NCBI GenBank assembly: GCA_963711005.1
Contig: CAVQCJ010000002.1
Location: 558,001 to 622,000, forward strand
DNA: 64,000 bases
Direction of reading: 5' to 3'
Source of the DNA: CAVQCJ01 sp963711005
GTDB lineage: Bacteria; Actinomycetota; Actinomycetes; Prado026
The position numbers and the translations under genes are program-made. Below the pieces are notes generated by a model that saw only the letters and a program-made list of their open reading frames with translations, was not told the DNA's origin and did no database searches. Shown here piece after piece: positions 49,760 through 57,615 of the stretch (position 1 is the first letter of the stretch; every line of letters starts with the position of its first letter).

Positions 49760-50701
49760 TCAGGCGGTGGGCGCGTTGAGATGCAGCTCGCGGGCGGCGC
49801 GGGCCTGGTCGGCCGCGTGCTTGAGCACGACGCCGAGAGTGGCGGACACAGCCGCGTCGTCGAGGGTGGGCAGCCCGAGCGCGAGCAGGGTGCGCGCCCA
49901 GTCGATCGTCTCGGCCACCGATGGCGACTTGCGCAGCTCCAGCGAGCGGAGCGCCTGCACCGTGCGTACGAGCTGGTCGGCCAGCTGCTCGGGCAGCTCC
50001 GGCACGCGGCTGAGCACGATCGCCCGCTCGCGGGCGGCGTCCGGGTAGTCCAGGTGCAGGTAGAGGCAGCGCCGTCGCAGGGCCTCCGACAGCTCACGGG
50101 TGGCGTTGGACGTCAGCACGACGAACGGACGTCGGACGGCGACGATCGTGCCGAGCTCGGGGACGGTGACCTGGAAGTCGCTCAGCACCTCCAGCAGGAG
50201 CGCCTCGACCTCGACGTCGGCCTTGTCCGTCTCGTCGACCAGCAGGACGGTCGGCTCGGTCCGGCGGATCGCGGTGAGGAGCGGCCGGTCGAGCAGGAAC
50301 TCGGCGGCGAAGATGTCGTCGTGGACGGCCTGCCACGAGGCCTCCCCCGCCGCGCCCGGCTCGACCGCGGCCGCCGCCTGGATCCGGAGCAGCTGCTTGC
50401 GGTAGTTCCACTCGTACAGCGCCCGGGCCTCGTCCAGCCCTTCGTAGCACTGCAGCCGGACCAGGCCGGCTCCCGTCGCCGCCGCGACCGCCTTCGCCAG
50501 CTCGGTCTTGCCGACCCCGGCGGGTCCCTCGACGAGCAGCGGGCGCCCGAGCCGGTCGGCCAGGAAGACCGTCGTGGCCACCTCGTGGTCGGGGAGGTAG
50601 CCGACCGCCGCGAGCCGGTCGGCGACGTCCCGGACCGACGCGAACGCAGGCTCGACCGGGACCTCCGGCGGCACGGGCGGCACGGGCGGCACGGGCGGCA
50701 C
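49760..50701 (-). CDS. MoxR-type AAA ATPase
   Basis: A 313-aa AAA+ chaperone-like ATPase. Walker A is GPAGVGKTE (59-66), Walker B VLLVDETDKAD, sensor 1 VLTSNATRELSEALRRRCLYLHLDYP with the arginine finger region. MoxR proteins usually activate von Willebrand-factor-A proteins in metal or cofactor insertion; here no VWA gene follows. The N-terminus is a Pro-Pro-Val repeat encoded by a 9-bp tandem repeat, so any of several GTG codons (50701, 50692, 50683, 50674) could be the start. It begins 3 bp after the dtxR stop. Confidence 0.9.
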   Translation of the reverse strand: MPPVPPVPPVPPEVPVEPAFASVRDVADRLAAVGYLPDHEVATTVFLADRLGRPLLVEGPAGVGKTELAKAVAAATGAGLVRLQCYEGLDEARALYEWNYRKQLLRIQAAAAVEPGAAGEASWQAVHDDIFAAEFLLDRPLLTAIRRTEPTVLLVDETDKADVEVEALLLEVLSDFQVTVPELGTIVAVRRPFVVLTSNATRELSEALRRRCLYLHLDYPDAARERAIVLSRVPELPEQLADQLVRTVQALRSLELRKSPSVAETIDWARTLLALGLPTLDDAAVSATLGVVLKHAADQARAARELHLNAPTA

Positions 50702-50703
50702 GG

Positions 50704-51390
50704 TCAGCGCGCCACGACGAAGATGTGCGAGGCCGCCTCCAGGTCGACCTCGGCGTACTCCATGCCGCTGCCGACCAGAACGCCGCCGTCGGAGAGCCGG
50801 GCCTTGACCGTCTCGCCCGGACGCACGCCCGAGCGCCGCAGAGCGGTCATCACCACCGAGTCGGTCTGGATCGGCTCGCCCAGGCGGCGGACCAGGAGCC
50901 GCTGCGGCTCGGCACCCACGACCTTGTCGAGGCCGACGAGCACCTCGTCCGAGGCGTCGCCGTCGTCGCCGTCACCGAGCTCGTCCAGGCCCGGGATCGG
51001 GTTCCCGTACGGCGAGACGCTCGGGTGGTGCAACAGCTCGAGGATGCGCCGCTCCACCTGCTCGGACATCACGTGCTCCCAGCGGCAGGCCTCCGCGTGC
51101 ACGTCCTCCCACGGCATCCCGATCACCTCGACGAGCAGGCACTCGGCCAGCCGGTGCTTGCGCATGACCCTGGTCGCCATGGTCCGGCCCTGCGGGCTCA
51201 GCACCAGGTGCCGGTCGTCGTGCACGTGCAGCAGCCCGTCGCGCTCCATCCGGCCGACGGTCTGGCTCACGGTCGGGCCGGACTGCCCGAGCCGTTCGGC
51301 GATCCGGGCGCGCAGCGGAACGACCCCCTCTTCCTCGAGCTCGAAGATCGTCCGGAGGTACATCTCCGTGGTGTCGATCAGGTCGGTCAC
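50704..51390 (-). CDS. DtxR/IdeR-family metal-dependent regulator
   Basis: A 228-aa three-domain regulator. Winged helix: TTEMYLRTIFELEEEGVVPLRARIAERLGQSGPTVSQTVGRMERDGLL; dimerisation and metal domain: MATRVMRKHRLAECLLVEVIGMPWEDVHAEACRWEHVMSEQVE, holding the usual Met/Cys/Glu/His ligands of the primary site (Cys-Arg-Trp-Glu-His); C-terminal SH3-like FeoA domain. It senses Fe(II) or Mn(II). GTG 51390 is the start. A 13-bp near-palindrome (GCGACATTGTCGC) lies 53 bp upstream; it does not match the classical 19-bp iron box. Downstream genes moxR, aminotransferase and SDR lie in the same direction. Confidence 0.93.
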   Translation of the reverse strand: MTDLIDTTEMYLRTIFELEEEGVVPLRARIAERLGQSGPTVSQTVGRMERDGLLHVHDDRHLVLSPQGRTMATRVMRKHRLAECLLVEVIGMPWEDVHAEACRWEHVMSEQVERRILELLHHPSVSPYGNPIPGLDELGDGDDGDASDEVLVGLDKVVGAEPQRLLVRRLGEPIQTDSVVMTALRRSGVRPGETVKARLSDGGVLVGSGMEYAEVDLEAASHIFVVAR

Positions 51391-51442
51391 GCGGGTCGCC
51401 CATCTGTCGTACGGGTGCCGGGTCGCGCCTGCCGGCCGGCTG

Positions 51443-51455
51443 GCGACATTGTCGC
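51443..51455. promoter_or_regulatory. 13-bp near-palindrome upstream of dtxR
   Basis: GCGACATTGTCGC is a palindrome with a single central mismatch, placed in the dtxR promoter region. It could be an autoregulatory site, but it does not resemble the TTAGGTTAGGCTAACCTAA box. Confidence 0.35.
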
Positions 51456-51572
51456 AACCTTGCCGGGTCACCGCACTGTTCCCGGCCCGCACCCCCCACC
51501 CCACCGAACAGGGCCGCCGCGACGGAATGGGCTCGAGGTGCCGAGATGGGACGTCGGCCCTAGCGTGTCGGG

Positions 51573-52970
51573 ATGACGGACCGCGGGCCGAGGAGCGTGC
51601 TGTGGTTCCGTCGGGACCTGCGGCTGACCGACCACCCGGCCCTGCTCGCCGCCGCCGACGCCGGGCCCGGCGGAGTGCTCCCTCTCTTCGTGGTCGACCC
51701 AGCGCTCTGGGGTCCGGCCGGCACGGCCCGCCGGACCTACCTGGCGCGCAGCCTGGCTGCGCTCGACGCCGGTCTCGGCGGACATCTGCATGTCAGGTAC
51801 GGCGACCCGCGGACCTTGGTCGCCGAGGTCAGCGCCTCGGTGCGGGCCGACTCCGTGCACGTGAGCGCGGACTTCGGACCGTACGGGTCCGGGCGCGACG
51901 CCGCGGTCGCGACAGCGCTGGCGGACCACGGACGCCGGCTGGTCCGCACGGGCTCCCCGTACGCGGTCTCACCTGGCCTGGTCCGCAAGGACGACGGGAC
52001 GCCGTACCGCGTCTTCACTCCGTACTTTCGAGCCTGGTCCGAGCACGGGTGGCGCAGGCCCGCCGGGGGGCCGCCGGCGGGCCTGCGCTGGCTGCACCTC
52101 GCCGGCGGCCGGCGGCGGCCGCTAGCCGACGACCCGGGCAACCCCGCAAGCGGCCTCGTCCCGCCCGCCGCGGGCGAGGCGGAGGCCCTGCTGCGCTGGC
52201 AGCGGTTCCGCGACGGCGCCCTCGCCGGCTACGCCGAGCACCGGGACCGACCGGACCTGGCGGGAACGTCGGCGCTGTCGGCGGCCCTGCGCTGGGGCGA
52301 GATCCACCCGCGCACCCTGCTGGCCGACCTGCCGCCGACCGGTCGCGGACCTCAGACCTTCCGCAAGGAGCTGGCCTGGCGCGAGTTCTACGCCGACGTC
52401 CTCCACCACGACCCGAGCTCGGCCCGCGTCAGCCTCCGACCGGCGCTGGCCACGCTCGCGTACGACCACGGCCCCGTCGCCGACCGGCGCTTCGCGGCAT
52501 GGTGCGAAGGCCGCACCGGCTATCCGTTCGTCGACGCCGGGATGCGGCAGCTCCGCGCCGAGGGCTGGATGCACAACCGGGTCCGGATGGTGGTCGCCTC
52601 CTTCCTGGTCAAGGACCTGCACCTGGACTGGACCCGCGGCGCACGGTGGTTCATGCGCTCGCTGGTCGACGGCGACCTCGCCTCCAACCAGCACGGCTGG
52701 CAGTGGGTGGCCGGGACAGGGACCGATGCCGCACCGTACTTCCGGGTGTTCAACCCGGTCGGCCAGGGCCGGCGCTTCGACCCGGACGGCGCGTACGTCC
52801 GCCGGTATGTGTCCGAGCTCGCCGACCTGGGGGGCCCGCTGGCGCACCAGCCGTGGAGGGCGCCGGGAGGGGGACCCCGCGCCTACCCGGAGCGCATCGT
52901 CGACCACGCTGAGGAGCGGACGATCGCCCTGCAGAGGTACGCCGACGTGACGGCGGCGGGCAAGGCCTGA
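51573..52970 (+). CDS. phr: Deoxyribodipyrimidine photolyase
   Basis: A 465-aa light-driven CPD repair enzyme. The N-terminal antenna domain begins SVLWFRRDLRLTDHPALLAAA. The FAD domain shows RGPQTFRKELAWREFYADVLHH, FAAWCEGRTGYPFVDAGMRQLRAEGWMHNRVRMVVASFLVKDLHLDWTRGARWFM and DGDLASNQHGWQWVAGTGTDAAPYFRVFNPVGQGRRFDPDGAYVRRY (each a family landmark, given here in pieces of the classical signature). Length is usual. ATG 51573 is used. Another DNA-repair gene (udgX) lies 2.4 kb further on. Confidence 0.95.
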   Translation: MTDRGPRSVLWFRRDLRLTDHPALLAAADAGPGGVLPLFVVDPALWGPAGTARRTYLARSLAALDAGLGGHLHVRYGDPRTLVAEVSASVRADSVHVSADFGPYGSGRDAAVATALADHGRRLVRTGSPYAVSPGLVRKDDGTPYRVFTPYFRAWSEHGWRRPAGGPPAGLRWLHLAGGRRRPLADDPGNPASGLVPPAAGEAEALLRWQRFRDGALAGYAEHRDRPDLAGTSALSAALRWGEIHPRTLLADLPPTGRGPQTFRKELAWREFYADVLHHDPSSARVSLRPALATLAYDHGPVADRRFAAWCEGRTGYPFVDAGMRQLRAEGWMHNRVRMVVASFLVKDLHLDWTRGARWFMRSLVDGDLASNQHGWQWVAGTGTDAAPYFRVFNPVGQGRRFDPDGAYVRRYVSELADLGGPLAHQPWRAPGGGPRAYPERIVDHAEERTIALQRYADVTAAGKA

Positions 52971-52991
52971 CCGACCTGGCAGACTCGCCGC

Positions 52992-53792
52992 GTGCTCGTC
53001 GTCAGCGTGATCAGCCTCAAGGGAGGCGTCGGGAAGACCTCGGTCACGCTGGGTCTGGCCGGGGCCGCCTGGGAACGCGGCATCCGCACCCTGGTGGTCG
53101 ACCTCGACCCGCAGGGGAACGCCTCGACCGTGCTGGACCCCCCCGAGGTGCGCTTCACGGCCAGCGACGTCCTGTCCGACCCTCGCCCGCACCTGCTCGA
53201 GCACGCGGTCGCCCGCAGCGGCTGGGGGCGGTCTGTCGACGTGATCGCTGCCGACTCCCTACTGGAACGGCACAACGCGCTCGCGGGCCGCCAGTCGACA
53301 CTGCGGCTGCGGGTCGCGATGACCGGACTGAGCGAGTACGAGCTCGTCCTGGTCGACTCCCCGCCCTCGCTCGGTGGCCTCACCCGCAACGCGCTGGCGG
53401 CCAGCCACACCGCGCTGGTGGTCGCCGAGCCGAGCCTGTTCGCGCTGCAGGGCGCGGCCGCCGCGCTGGAGGCGGTCGAGATGGTGCATGCGGACAACCT
53501 GCGGCTCAAGCCAGCCGGGATCGTCGTCAACAAGCTGCGAGCGCAGTCGGTCGAGCACCGGTTCCGGTACGACGAGCTGCGGCAGACCTACGGCGCGCTG
53601 GTCATGGACCCGCCGCTGCCGGACCGTGCGGCCATCCAGCAGGCGGAGGGCGCCTGCGTACCCGTCCAGGCCTGGCGCTCGCCCGGAGCGCGCGAGGTCT
53701 GCGACGCGCTGGACGACATTCTGGAGTCACTGCTGTCACGACGGTTCGGGGACGGACCGTTGGGTAGGTCGAGCGGGAAGGGACGGCAATGA
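52992..53792 (+). CDS. ParA-family ATPase
   Basis: A 266-aa cytosolic partition-type ATPase. The deviant Walker A KGGVGKTS lies at 10-17, the Walker A-prime segment is VVDLDPQGNAS, and Walker B is LVLVDSPPSLGGLTRNAL. It lacks an N-terminal DNA-binding domain. GTG 52992 is the start. The next gene, encoding a protein with a C-terminal ribbon-helix-helix-like segment, overlaps by 4 bp and may be its ParB-like partner. The chromosomal parAB pair lies elsewhere in actinobacteria (near oriC), so this is likely an accessory, orphan pair. Confidence 0.92.
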   Translation: MLVVSVISLKGGVGKTSVTLGLAGAAWERGIRTLVVDLDPQGNASTVLDPPEVRFTASDVLSDPRPHLLEHAVARSGWGRSVDVIAADSLLERHNALAGRQSTLRLRVAMTGLSEYELVLVDSPPSLGGLTRNALAASHTALVVAEPSLFALQGAAAALEAVEMVHADNLRLKPAGIVVNKLRAQSVEHRFRYDELRQTYGALVMDPPLPDRAAIQQAEGACVPVQAWRSPGAREVCDALDDILESLLSRRFGDGPLGRSSGKGRQ

Positions 53793-54313
53793 GCGAGGTT
53801 CGCGGCAGTACGGGGGCGCGGGGCAACCCGCCGCCGCGGCGCGCACTGTCCCGGGTCCGCCCGCTCGAGGCCGAGGACGGGCCTGGGTCGGCGCTCGACG
53901 CGACGGGCGCGGCCGCGCCGTCCGACCCGTCGCCGGCCGCCGCGCCCGGCGGCACCGAGGGGCGCGACCTGCTGATCCCCGGGCACCCGAGGTCGCCGGA
54001 GAAGTCGCCTGGGAAGGCGGAGGCCCGCGCCAAGAACGGCCGGCCGGTACCCAGCCTGGCCGACCTGATGCCACCGGCGGCACCGTCCGGCCGCAGGCAC
54101 GGCGCGGGACACGGCGGTCACCACAAGACCGCCCAACAGAAGACCGACGGCAAGCCTTCCGACAAGAACCCGGACAAGGGCGGGAAGTCGACGGAGCTGT
54201 CAGTGCGCCTGTCGAAACCGGTCCGCAAGGCGCTCAAGGCCCGGGCCGCCGAGCTCGGCCTCTCTCCCGAGGACACCGTCGCGCAGCTGGTCGAGGTCTG
54301 GCTCGAAGGTTGA
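53789..54313 (+). CDS. Disordered protein with C-terminal ribbon-helix-helix-like domain
   Basis: A 174-aa protein: a long Pro/Ala/Gly-rich, apparently disordered N-terminus (including a His/Gly stretch GAGHGGHHK and Lys/Asp-rich linker), then STELSVRLSKPVRKALKARAAELGLSPEDTVAQLVEVWLEG, whose strand-helix-helix spacing matches ribbon-helix-helix DNA-binding domains. It overlaps the ParA gene by 4 bp. It could be the DNA-binding partner of that ATPase. DNA target unknown. Confidence 0.78.
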   Translation: MSEVRGSTGARGNPPPRRALSRVRPLEAEDGPGSALDATGAAAPSDPSPAAAPGGTEGRDLLIPGHPRSPEKSPGKAEARAKNGRPVPSLADLMPPAAPSGRRHGAGHGGHHKTAQQKTDGKPSDKNPDKGGKSTELSVRLSKPVRKALKARAAELGLSPEDTVAQLVEVWLEG

Positions 54314-54437
54314 CGCGACGCCCTTCGACGCAGCGCGCTTGACGCAGCGCCCTTGACGCGGAGCCGTGCCGCGCCCGACGCTGCGCGGGACGCCTCGTCG
54401 GCGTCGTCAACCCGGGGGTCCGTAAGGGGAGGTACGT

Positions 54438-55253
54438 ATGTCCTCGTTGGCCGGCTTGTTCAGAAGGTCCGCCCTCGCGTCCGCCGTGGTGCTGATGTCC
54501 GCCGGCTTGGTCCCGGCCGTGGCGTCGGCGTCCACCGGCAGCCAAGGCGCCTGGACCTGCACCGGCGGATCGGTACCGCCCGGTACCTACGCCTCGATCA
54601 CCGTCACCGGCATCTGCAACGTCGACGCCGGCAACGTCACCGTGCGCGGCGACGTCACCATCCGCACCGGCGGCGGCCTGAACGCAGGCTTCGGCGGGTC
54701 GGACATCCGGATCGGGCGAGACCTGGTCGTGCTCCGCAACGGCCTGCTCGTGCTGGGTTGCGAGCCGGTGTTCTTCGTCTGCTTCAACGACCCTGACCAG
54801 ACGGTCGGGACGTTCGTCACCCACCACCGGGTCGGCGGCAACCTCGTCTCGCAGAGCGGCCTCCTCGTCCTGGCGCACCACAGCTGGATCGGTGGCAGCG
54901 TGACCCAGCAGGGCGGCGGGGGTGGCGTCAACTGCACGACGTTCCCGCTCGGCCCCAACGGGCCGCCCGCGTACAGCGACTACGAGGACAACGTCATCGG
55001 CGCGGACGCGACCGTCGTCGGCCTGCGCACCTGCTGGGCCGGCTTCATCCGCAACACGGTCGGCCACGACGTGGTGTTCTCGAACAACTACATGGGCGAC
55101 CCGGACGGCAACGAGGTCGTCGCGAACACCGTCGCGCACAACCTGTTCTGCTTCGGCAACAAGCCGGCAGCGCAGATCGGCGACTCGATGGGTGCGAAGA
55201 ACGACGTCGACGGGCACGCGTACGGACAGTGCCGGGCGCTGTCCGTGGCCTGA
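54438..55253 (+). CDS. Secreted beta-helix-like protein
   Basis: A 271-aa exported protein with signal peptide (SALASAVVLMSAGLVPAVASA). The mature part begins WTCTGGSVPPGTYASITVTGICNVDAGNVTVRGDVTIRTGGGLN, then repeating short beta rungs (GGNLVSQSGLLVLAHHSWIGGSVTQQGG; NVIGADATVVGLR; FIRNTVGHDVVFSNN), the look of a parallel beta-helix. Seven or more Cys point to disulfides. ATG 54438 has GGGGAGG about 5 nt upstream. A strong hairpin follows the stop. No enzymatic motif seen. Confidence 0.82.
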   Translation: MSSLAGLFRRSALASAVVLMSAGLVPAVASASTGSQGAWTCTGGSVPPGTYASITVTGICNVDAGNVTVRGDVTIRTGGGLNAGFGGSDIRIGRDLVVLRNGLLVLGCEPVFFVCFNDPDQTVGTFVTHHRVGGNLVSQSGLLVLAHHSWIGGSVTQQGGGGGVNCTTFPLGPNGPPAYSDYEDNVIGADATVVGLRTCWAGFIRNTVGHDVVFSNNYMGDPDGNEVVANTVAHNLFCFGNKPAAQIGDSMGAKNDVDGHAYGQCRALSVA

Positions 55254-55282
55254 CCCGTCAGGTGGGCAGCACCTGAGCCGTC

Positions 55283-55340
55283 GGGGGTTGCCGCCGACGC
55301 CTGCGTCGTCCTGACAGCAGCGTCGTCGGTGGCAACCCCC
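55283..55340 (+). terminator. Long stem-loop terminator after secreted-protein gene
   Basis: GGGGGTTGCC (55283-55292) pairs perfectly with GGCAACCCCC (55331-55340), and the inner flanks GCCGACG / CGTCGTCGG extend the stem imperfectly. It begins 30 bp after the stop at 55253 and ends 35 bp before the udgX start. Confidence 0.75.
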
Positions 55341-55374
55341 TCGGCCGGCCCGCGCGACGGGCCACAATGACGGC

Positions 55375-56100
55375 ATGGCCGACGCCGGACCGGACCGTCC
55401 TGGGGCGACCGCGTTCGTCCCGGACGGCGCCGGTCTCGCCGGTCTGCGCACGGCCGCCGCCGGCTGTCACGGCTGCGAGCTGTACGCCGACGCGACGCAG
55501 ACGGTGTTCTCCAAGGGCTCGCCGGTCGCGCGCGCCGTGCTCGTCGGGGAGCAGCCCGGCGATGTCGAGGACCGGCGCGGCGCACCGTTCGTGGGGCCCG
55601 CCGGCCAGCTGCTGGACCGCGCGCTCGACGAGGCCGGCTTCGACCGCTCGACGGTGTACGTCACCAACGCCGTCAAGCACTTCCGGTTCCGCACCGACGG
55701 GCCATCCGGGCGGGGCCGCCGCATCCACGTGACACCGGACGCCGTGCACGTCGACGCGTGCAGGCCGTGGCTGCTCGCCGAGCTGGCCCTCCTCGACCCG
55801 GAGCTGGTCGTCCTGCTCGGCGCGACCGCCGGGCGGGCCCTGCTCGGCCCGTCGTTCCGGGTCACCCGGGACCGTGGCCGGCTGGTCGCGCGGCCCGGGC
55901 GCAGGGACGAACCTGCCGCCGTCCAGCTGGGCTGGATCCTCGCCACCTTGCACCCCAGCGCGATCCTGCGCGCGGACGACCAGGAATCGGCGTACGCCGG
56001 CCTCGTCGCCGACCTCCGGGTCGGGGCTCAGGTGCTGGGCGGTGGCTCCGGGCCGTCCGAGAGCTCGACAGCCGACGGCGCGGCGACATCGGAGCGGTAG
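55375..56100 (+). CDS. udgX: UdgX-type uracil-DNA glycosylase
   Basis: A 241-aa family-4-like uracil-DNA glycosylase. The Fe-S cluster Cys pair is in AAAGCHGCELYAD, motif A is GEQPGDVEDRRGAPFVGPAGQLLDRAL (about residue 58 onward) and motif B is TLHPSAILR. The loop RGRRIHVTPD (about 113-122) contains RRIH, the UdgX-specific insert whose His forms a covalent link with the abasic site after uracil removal, and V/YVTNAVKHFRFR fits. So it should trap DNA as a suicide complex. ATG 55375 is used. Its 3' end overlaps the convergent MFS gene by 73 bp. Confidence 0.93.
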   Translation: MADAGPDRPGATAFVPDGAGLAGLRTAAAGCHGCELYADATQTVFSKGSPVARAVLVGEQPGDVEDRRGAPFVGPAGQLLDRALDEAGFDRSTVYVTNAVKHFRFRTDGPSGRGRRIHVTPDAVHVDACRPWLLAELALLDPELVVLLGATAGRALLGPSFRVTRDRGRLVARPGRRDEPAAVQLGWILATLHPSAILRADDQESAYAGLVADLRVGAQVLGGGSGPSESSTADGAATSER

Positions 56101-57335
56101 CGCGCGAACGACGGGAACAGCATCGCCAGGACCACGACGCCGAGGATGCACAGCAGGCCGCCGCTGACGATCGACACCCGCTCGCCGAAGATCGACGCCA
56201 CCGTGCCCGACTCGACGTCGCCGAGCCGCGGCCCGCCGGCGACGACCACGATGAAGACCCCCTGCAGGCGGCCGCGCAGGGCGTCCGGGGTCGCGGTCTG
56301 CAGGATCGTGCTGCGGAAGACGGCGCTGACCATGTCGGCGGCCCCCGCGAGCGCCAGCATGAGCAGCCCGAACCAGAGCAACGGGACCAGCCCGAAGACC
56401 ACGATCGCCCCGCCCCACACCGTCACCGCGAGCAGCACCGCCAGGCCCTGCCGGCGCACCCGTCCGAGCCACCCGGAGAGCAGCGCGGCCAGCACTGCCC
56501 CGACCGCAGGCGCGGAGGCGAGCAGACCGGCCACCCCGGCACCGCCGGCGTAGAACAGCCCGGCCACCGCCGGGAACAGCGCGCGCGGCATGCCGAACAC
56601 CATCGCGTTGATGTCGACCAGGAAGGTCATCAGCACGTCCTTGCGCCCGCGCAGGAACCGCAGCCCCTCCAGCACCGACGCGAAGCCGGCCCGGCGACCG
56701 GCCGCACCGTCCGGGAGGATCGACGGCAGCCGCAGCACGGCGTACAGCGCGGCGGTGAAGGTCACCAGGTCGAGCCCGTACGCGGCACCGAGCCCGACCT
56801 TGGCGATGAGCAGGCCGCCCAGCAGCGGGCCGAGCGTGAAGCCCAGGTTCCAGGTGACCTGCTGGAGCGCGTTCGCGGCCGGCAGCAGCTCGAGACCGAC
56901 CAGCCTGGGGATCGACGACGCCCTGGCCGGGTTGTTCACCGCGAAGAACGCCGACTGGAGCGCGACGACGAGGTACAGCAGCCACACCGAGCCGAGGTCC
57001 GCGAGCGCCTGGGCGAGCAGGACCGCCGACATGGTGGCCAGCCCGATCGACGTCCACAGCATCAGCTTGCGCCGGTCGACCACGTCGGCGATCGCTCCGC
57101 CGTACAGACCGAAGACCACCAGCGGCACGAGCGCGAACCCGCCGACCAGCCCGACCATCAACGACGAGTGGGTGATCACGTACACCTGCCAGGCGACGGC
57201 CACCGCGGTCATCTGCTGGCCGATGTTGCTGATCCCGAGCCCGAACCACAGGCGGCGGTACGCCGGCGAGACGCGCAGCGGGGTGACGTCGGCGACCACC
57301 GAGCGTGCGGTCCGCGCGAACATCCCGGGCGCCAC
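56028..57335 (-). CDS. MFS exporter (EntS-like)
   Basis: A 435-aa major facilitator with about 12 membrane segments. PLRVSPAYRRLWFGLGISNIGQQMTAVAVAWQVY and GGAIADVVDRRKLMLWTSIGLA at loop 2-3, plus QTATPDALRGRLQGVFIVVVAGGPRLGDVESG, match the enterobactin-exporter-like MFS group. The substrate may be a siderophore or drug. Start is uncertain among GTG 57386, GTG 57335 and ATG 57323; none has a good ribosome site. The end of the gene overlaps the convergent udgX gene by 73 bp. Confidence 0.88.
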   Translation of the reverse strand: MAPGMFARTARSVVADVTPLRVSPAYRRLWFGLGISNIGQQMTAVAVAWQVYVITHSSLMVGLVGGFALVPLVVFGLYGGAIADVVDRRKLMLWTSIGLATMSAVLLAQALADLGSVWLLYLVVALQSAFFAVNNPARASSIPRLVGLELLPAANALQQVTWNLGFTLGPLLGGLLIAKVGLGAAYGLDLVTFTAALYAVLRLPSILPDGAAGRRAGFASVLEGLRFLRGRKDVLMTFLVDINAMVFGMPRALFPAVAGLFYAGGAGVAGLLASAPAVGAVLAALLSGWLGRVRRQGLAVLLAVTVWGGAIVVFGLVPLLWFGLLMLALAGAADMVSAVFRSTILQTATPDALRGRLQGVFIVVVAGGPRLGDVESGTVASIFGERVSIVSGGLLCILGVVVLAMLFPSFARYRSDVAAPSAVELSDGPEPPPST

Positions 57336-57390
57336 GCGATTCAGCGTCGCACGGCGGCCCCCGGTGTCGTACGGTCGGGGGTACACGGGA

Positions 57391-57448
57391 AAGGAGGTGG
57401 TTCGAGGCTTTGAGTACCTATCGGACGCGTGAGGTGGCTGCCAGCTAG
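57391..57448 (+). CDS. Candidate 12-aa leader peptide after a perfect Shine-Dalgarno
   Basis: AAGGAGGTGG (57391-57400) is an ideal ribosome site with no long gene behind it. In range is TTG 57410, giving MSTYRTREVAAS and a stop at 57446-57448; GTG 57398 would read VVRGFEYLSDA with a stop at 57430-57432. Either would be a leader peptide or regulatory mini-ORF. It sits alone between the divergent MFS gene and the convergent pdxH gene. The strong ribosome site is seen directly; translation is conjecture. Confidence 0.4.
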
Positions 57449-57615
57449 CCGCGAGACTCCGGTTCCGACCGGCCGAGCGGCCGGCCAGTACCCGCAGTCA
57501 CCCGACCCGCGGGCGCCGGGCTACGTCCCCCGGCCTCGCCGTCCTCCGACCCACGGTCGGCGGGCGGGCCCGCGGGTCGTTCGCGCCCTCCCCCGGCGCC
57601 GGCCCCGGTCCGGTG

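Noticed and set aside
49667..52912. 1081-aa plus-strand open frame
   Set aside because: Runs antisense to aminotransferase, moxR and dtxR and out of frame over phr; Arg/Pro/Gly-rich composition typical of GC-rich shadow frames.
54314..54365. Repeated GACGCAGCGC/CTTGACGC words as possible parS sites
   Set aside because: Copies are short and degenerate, lack dyad symmetry, and appear only as a local duplication between genes.
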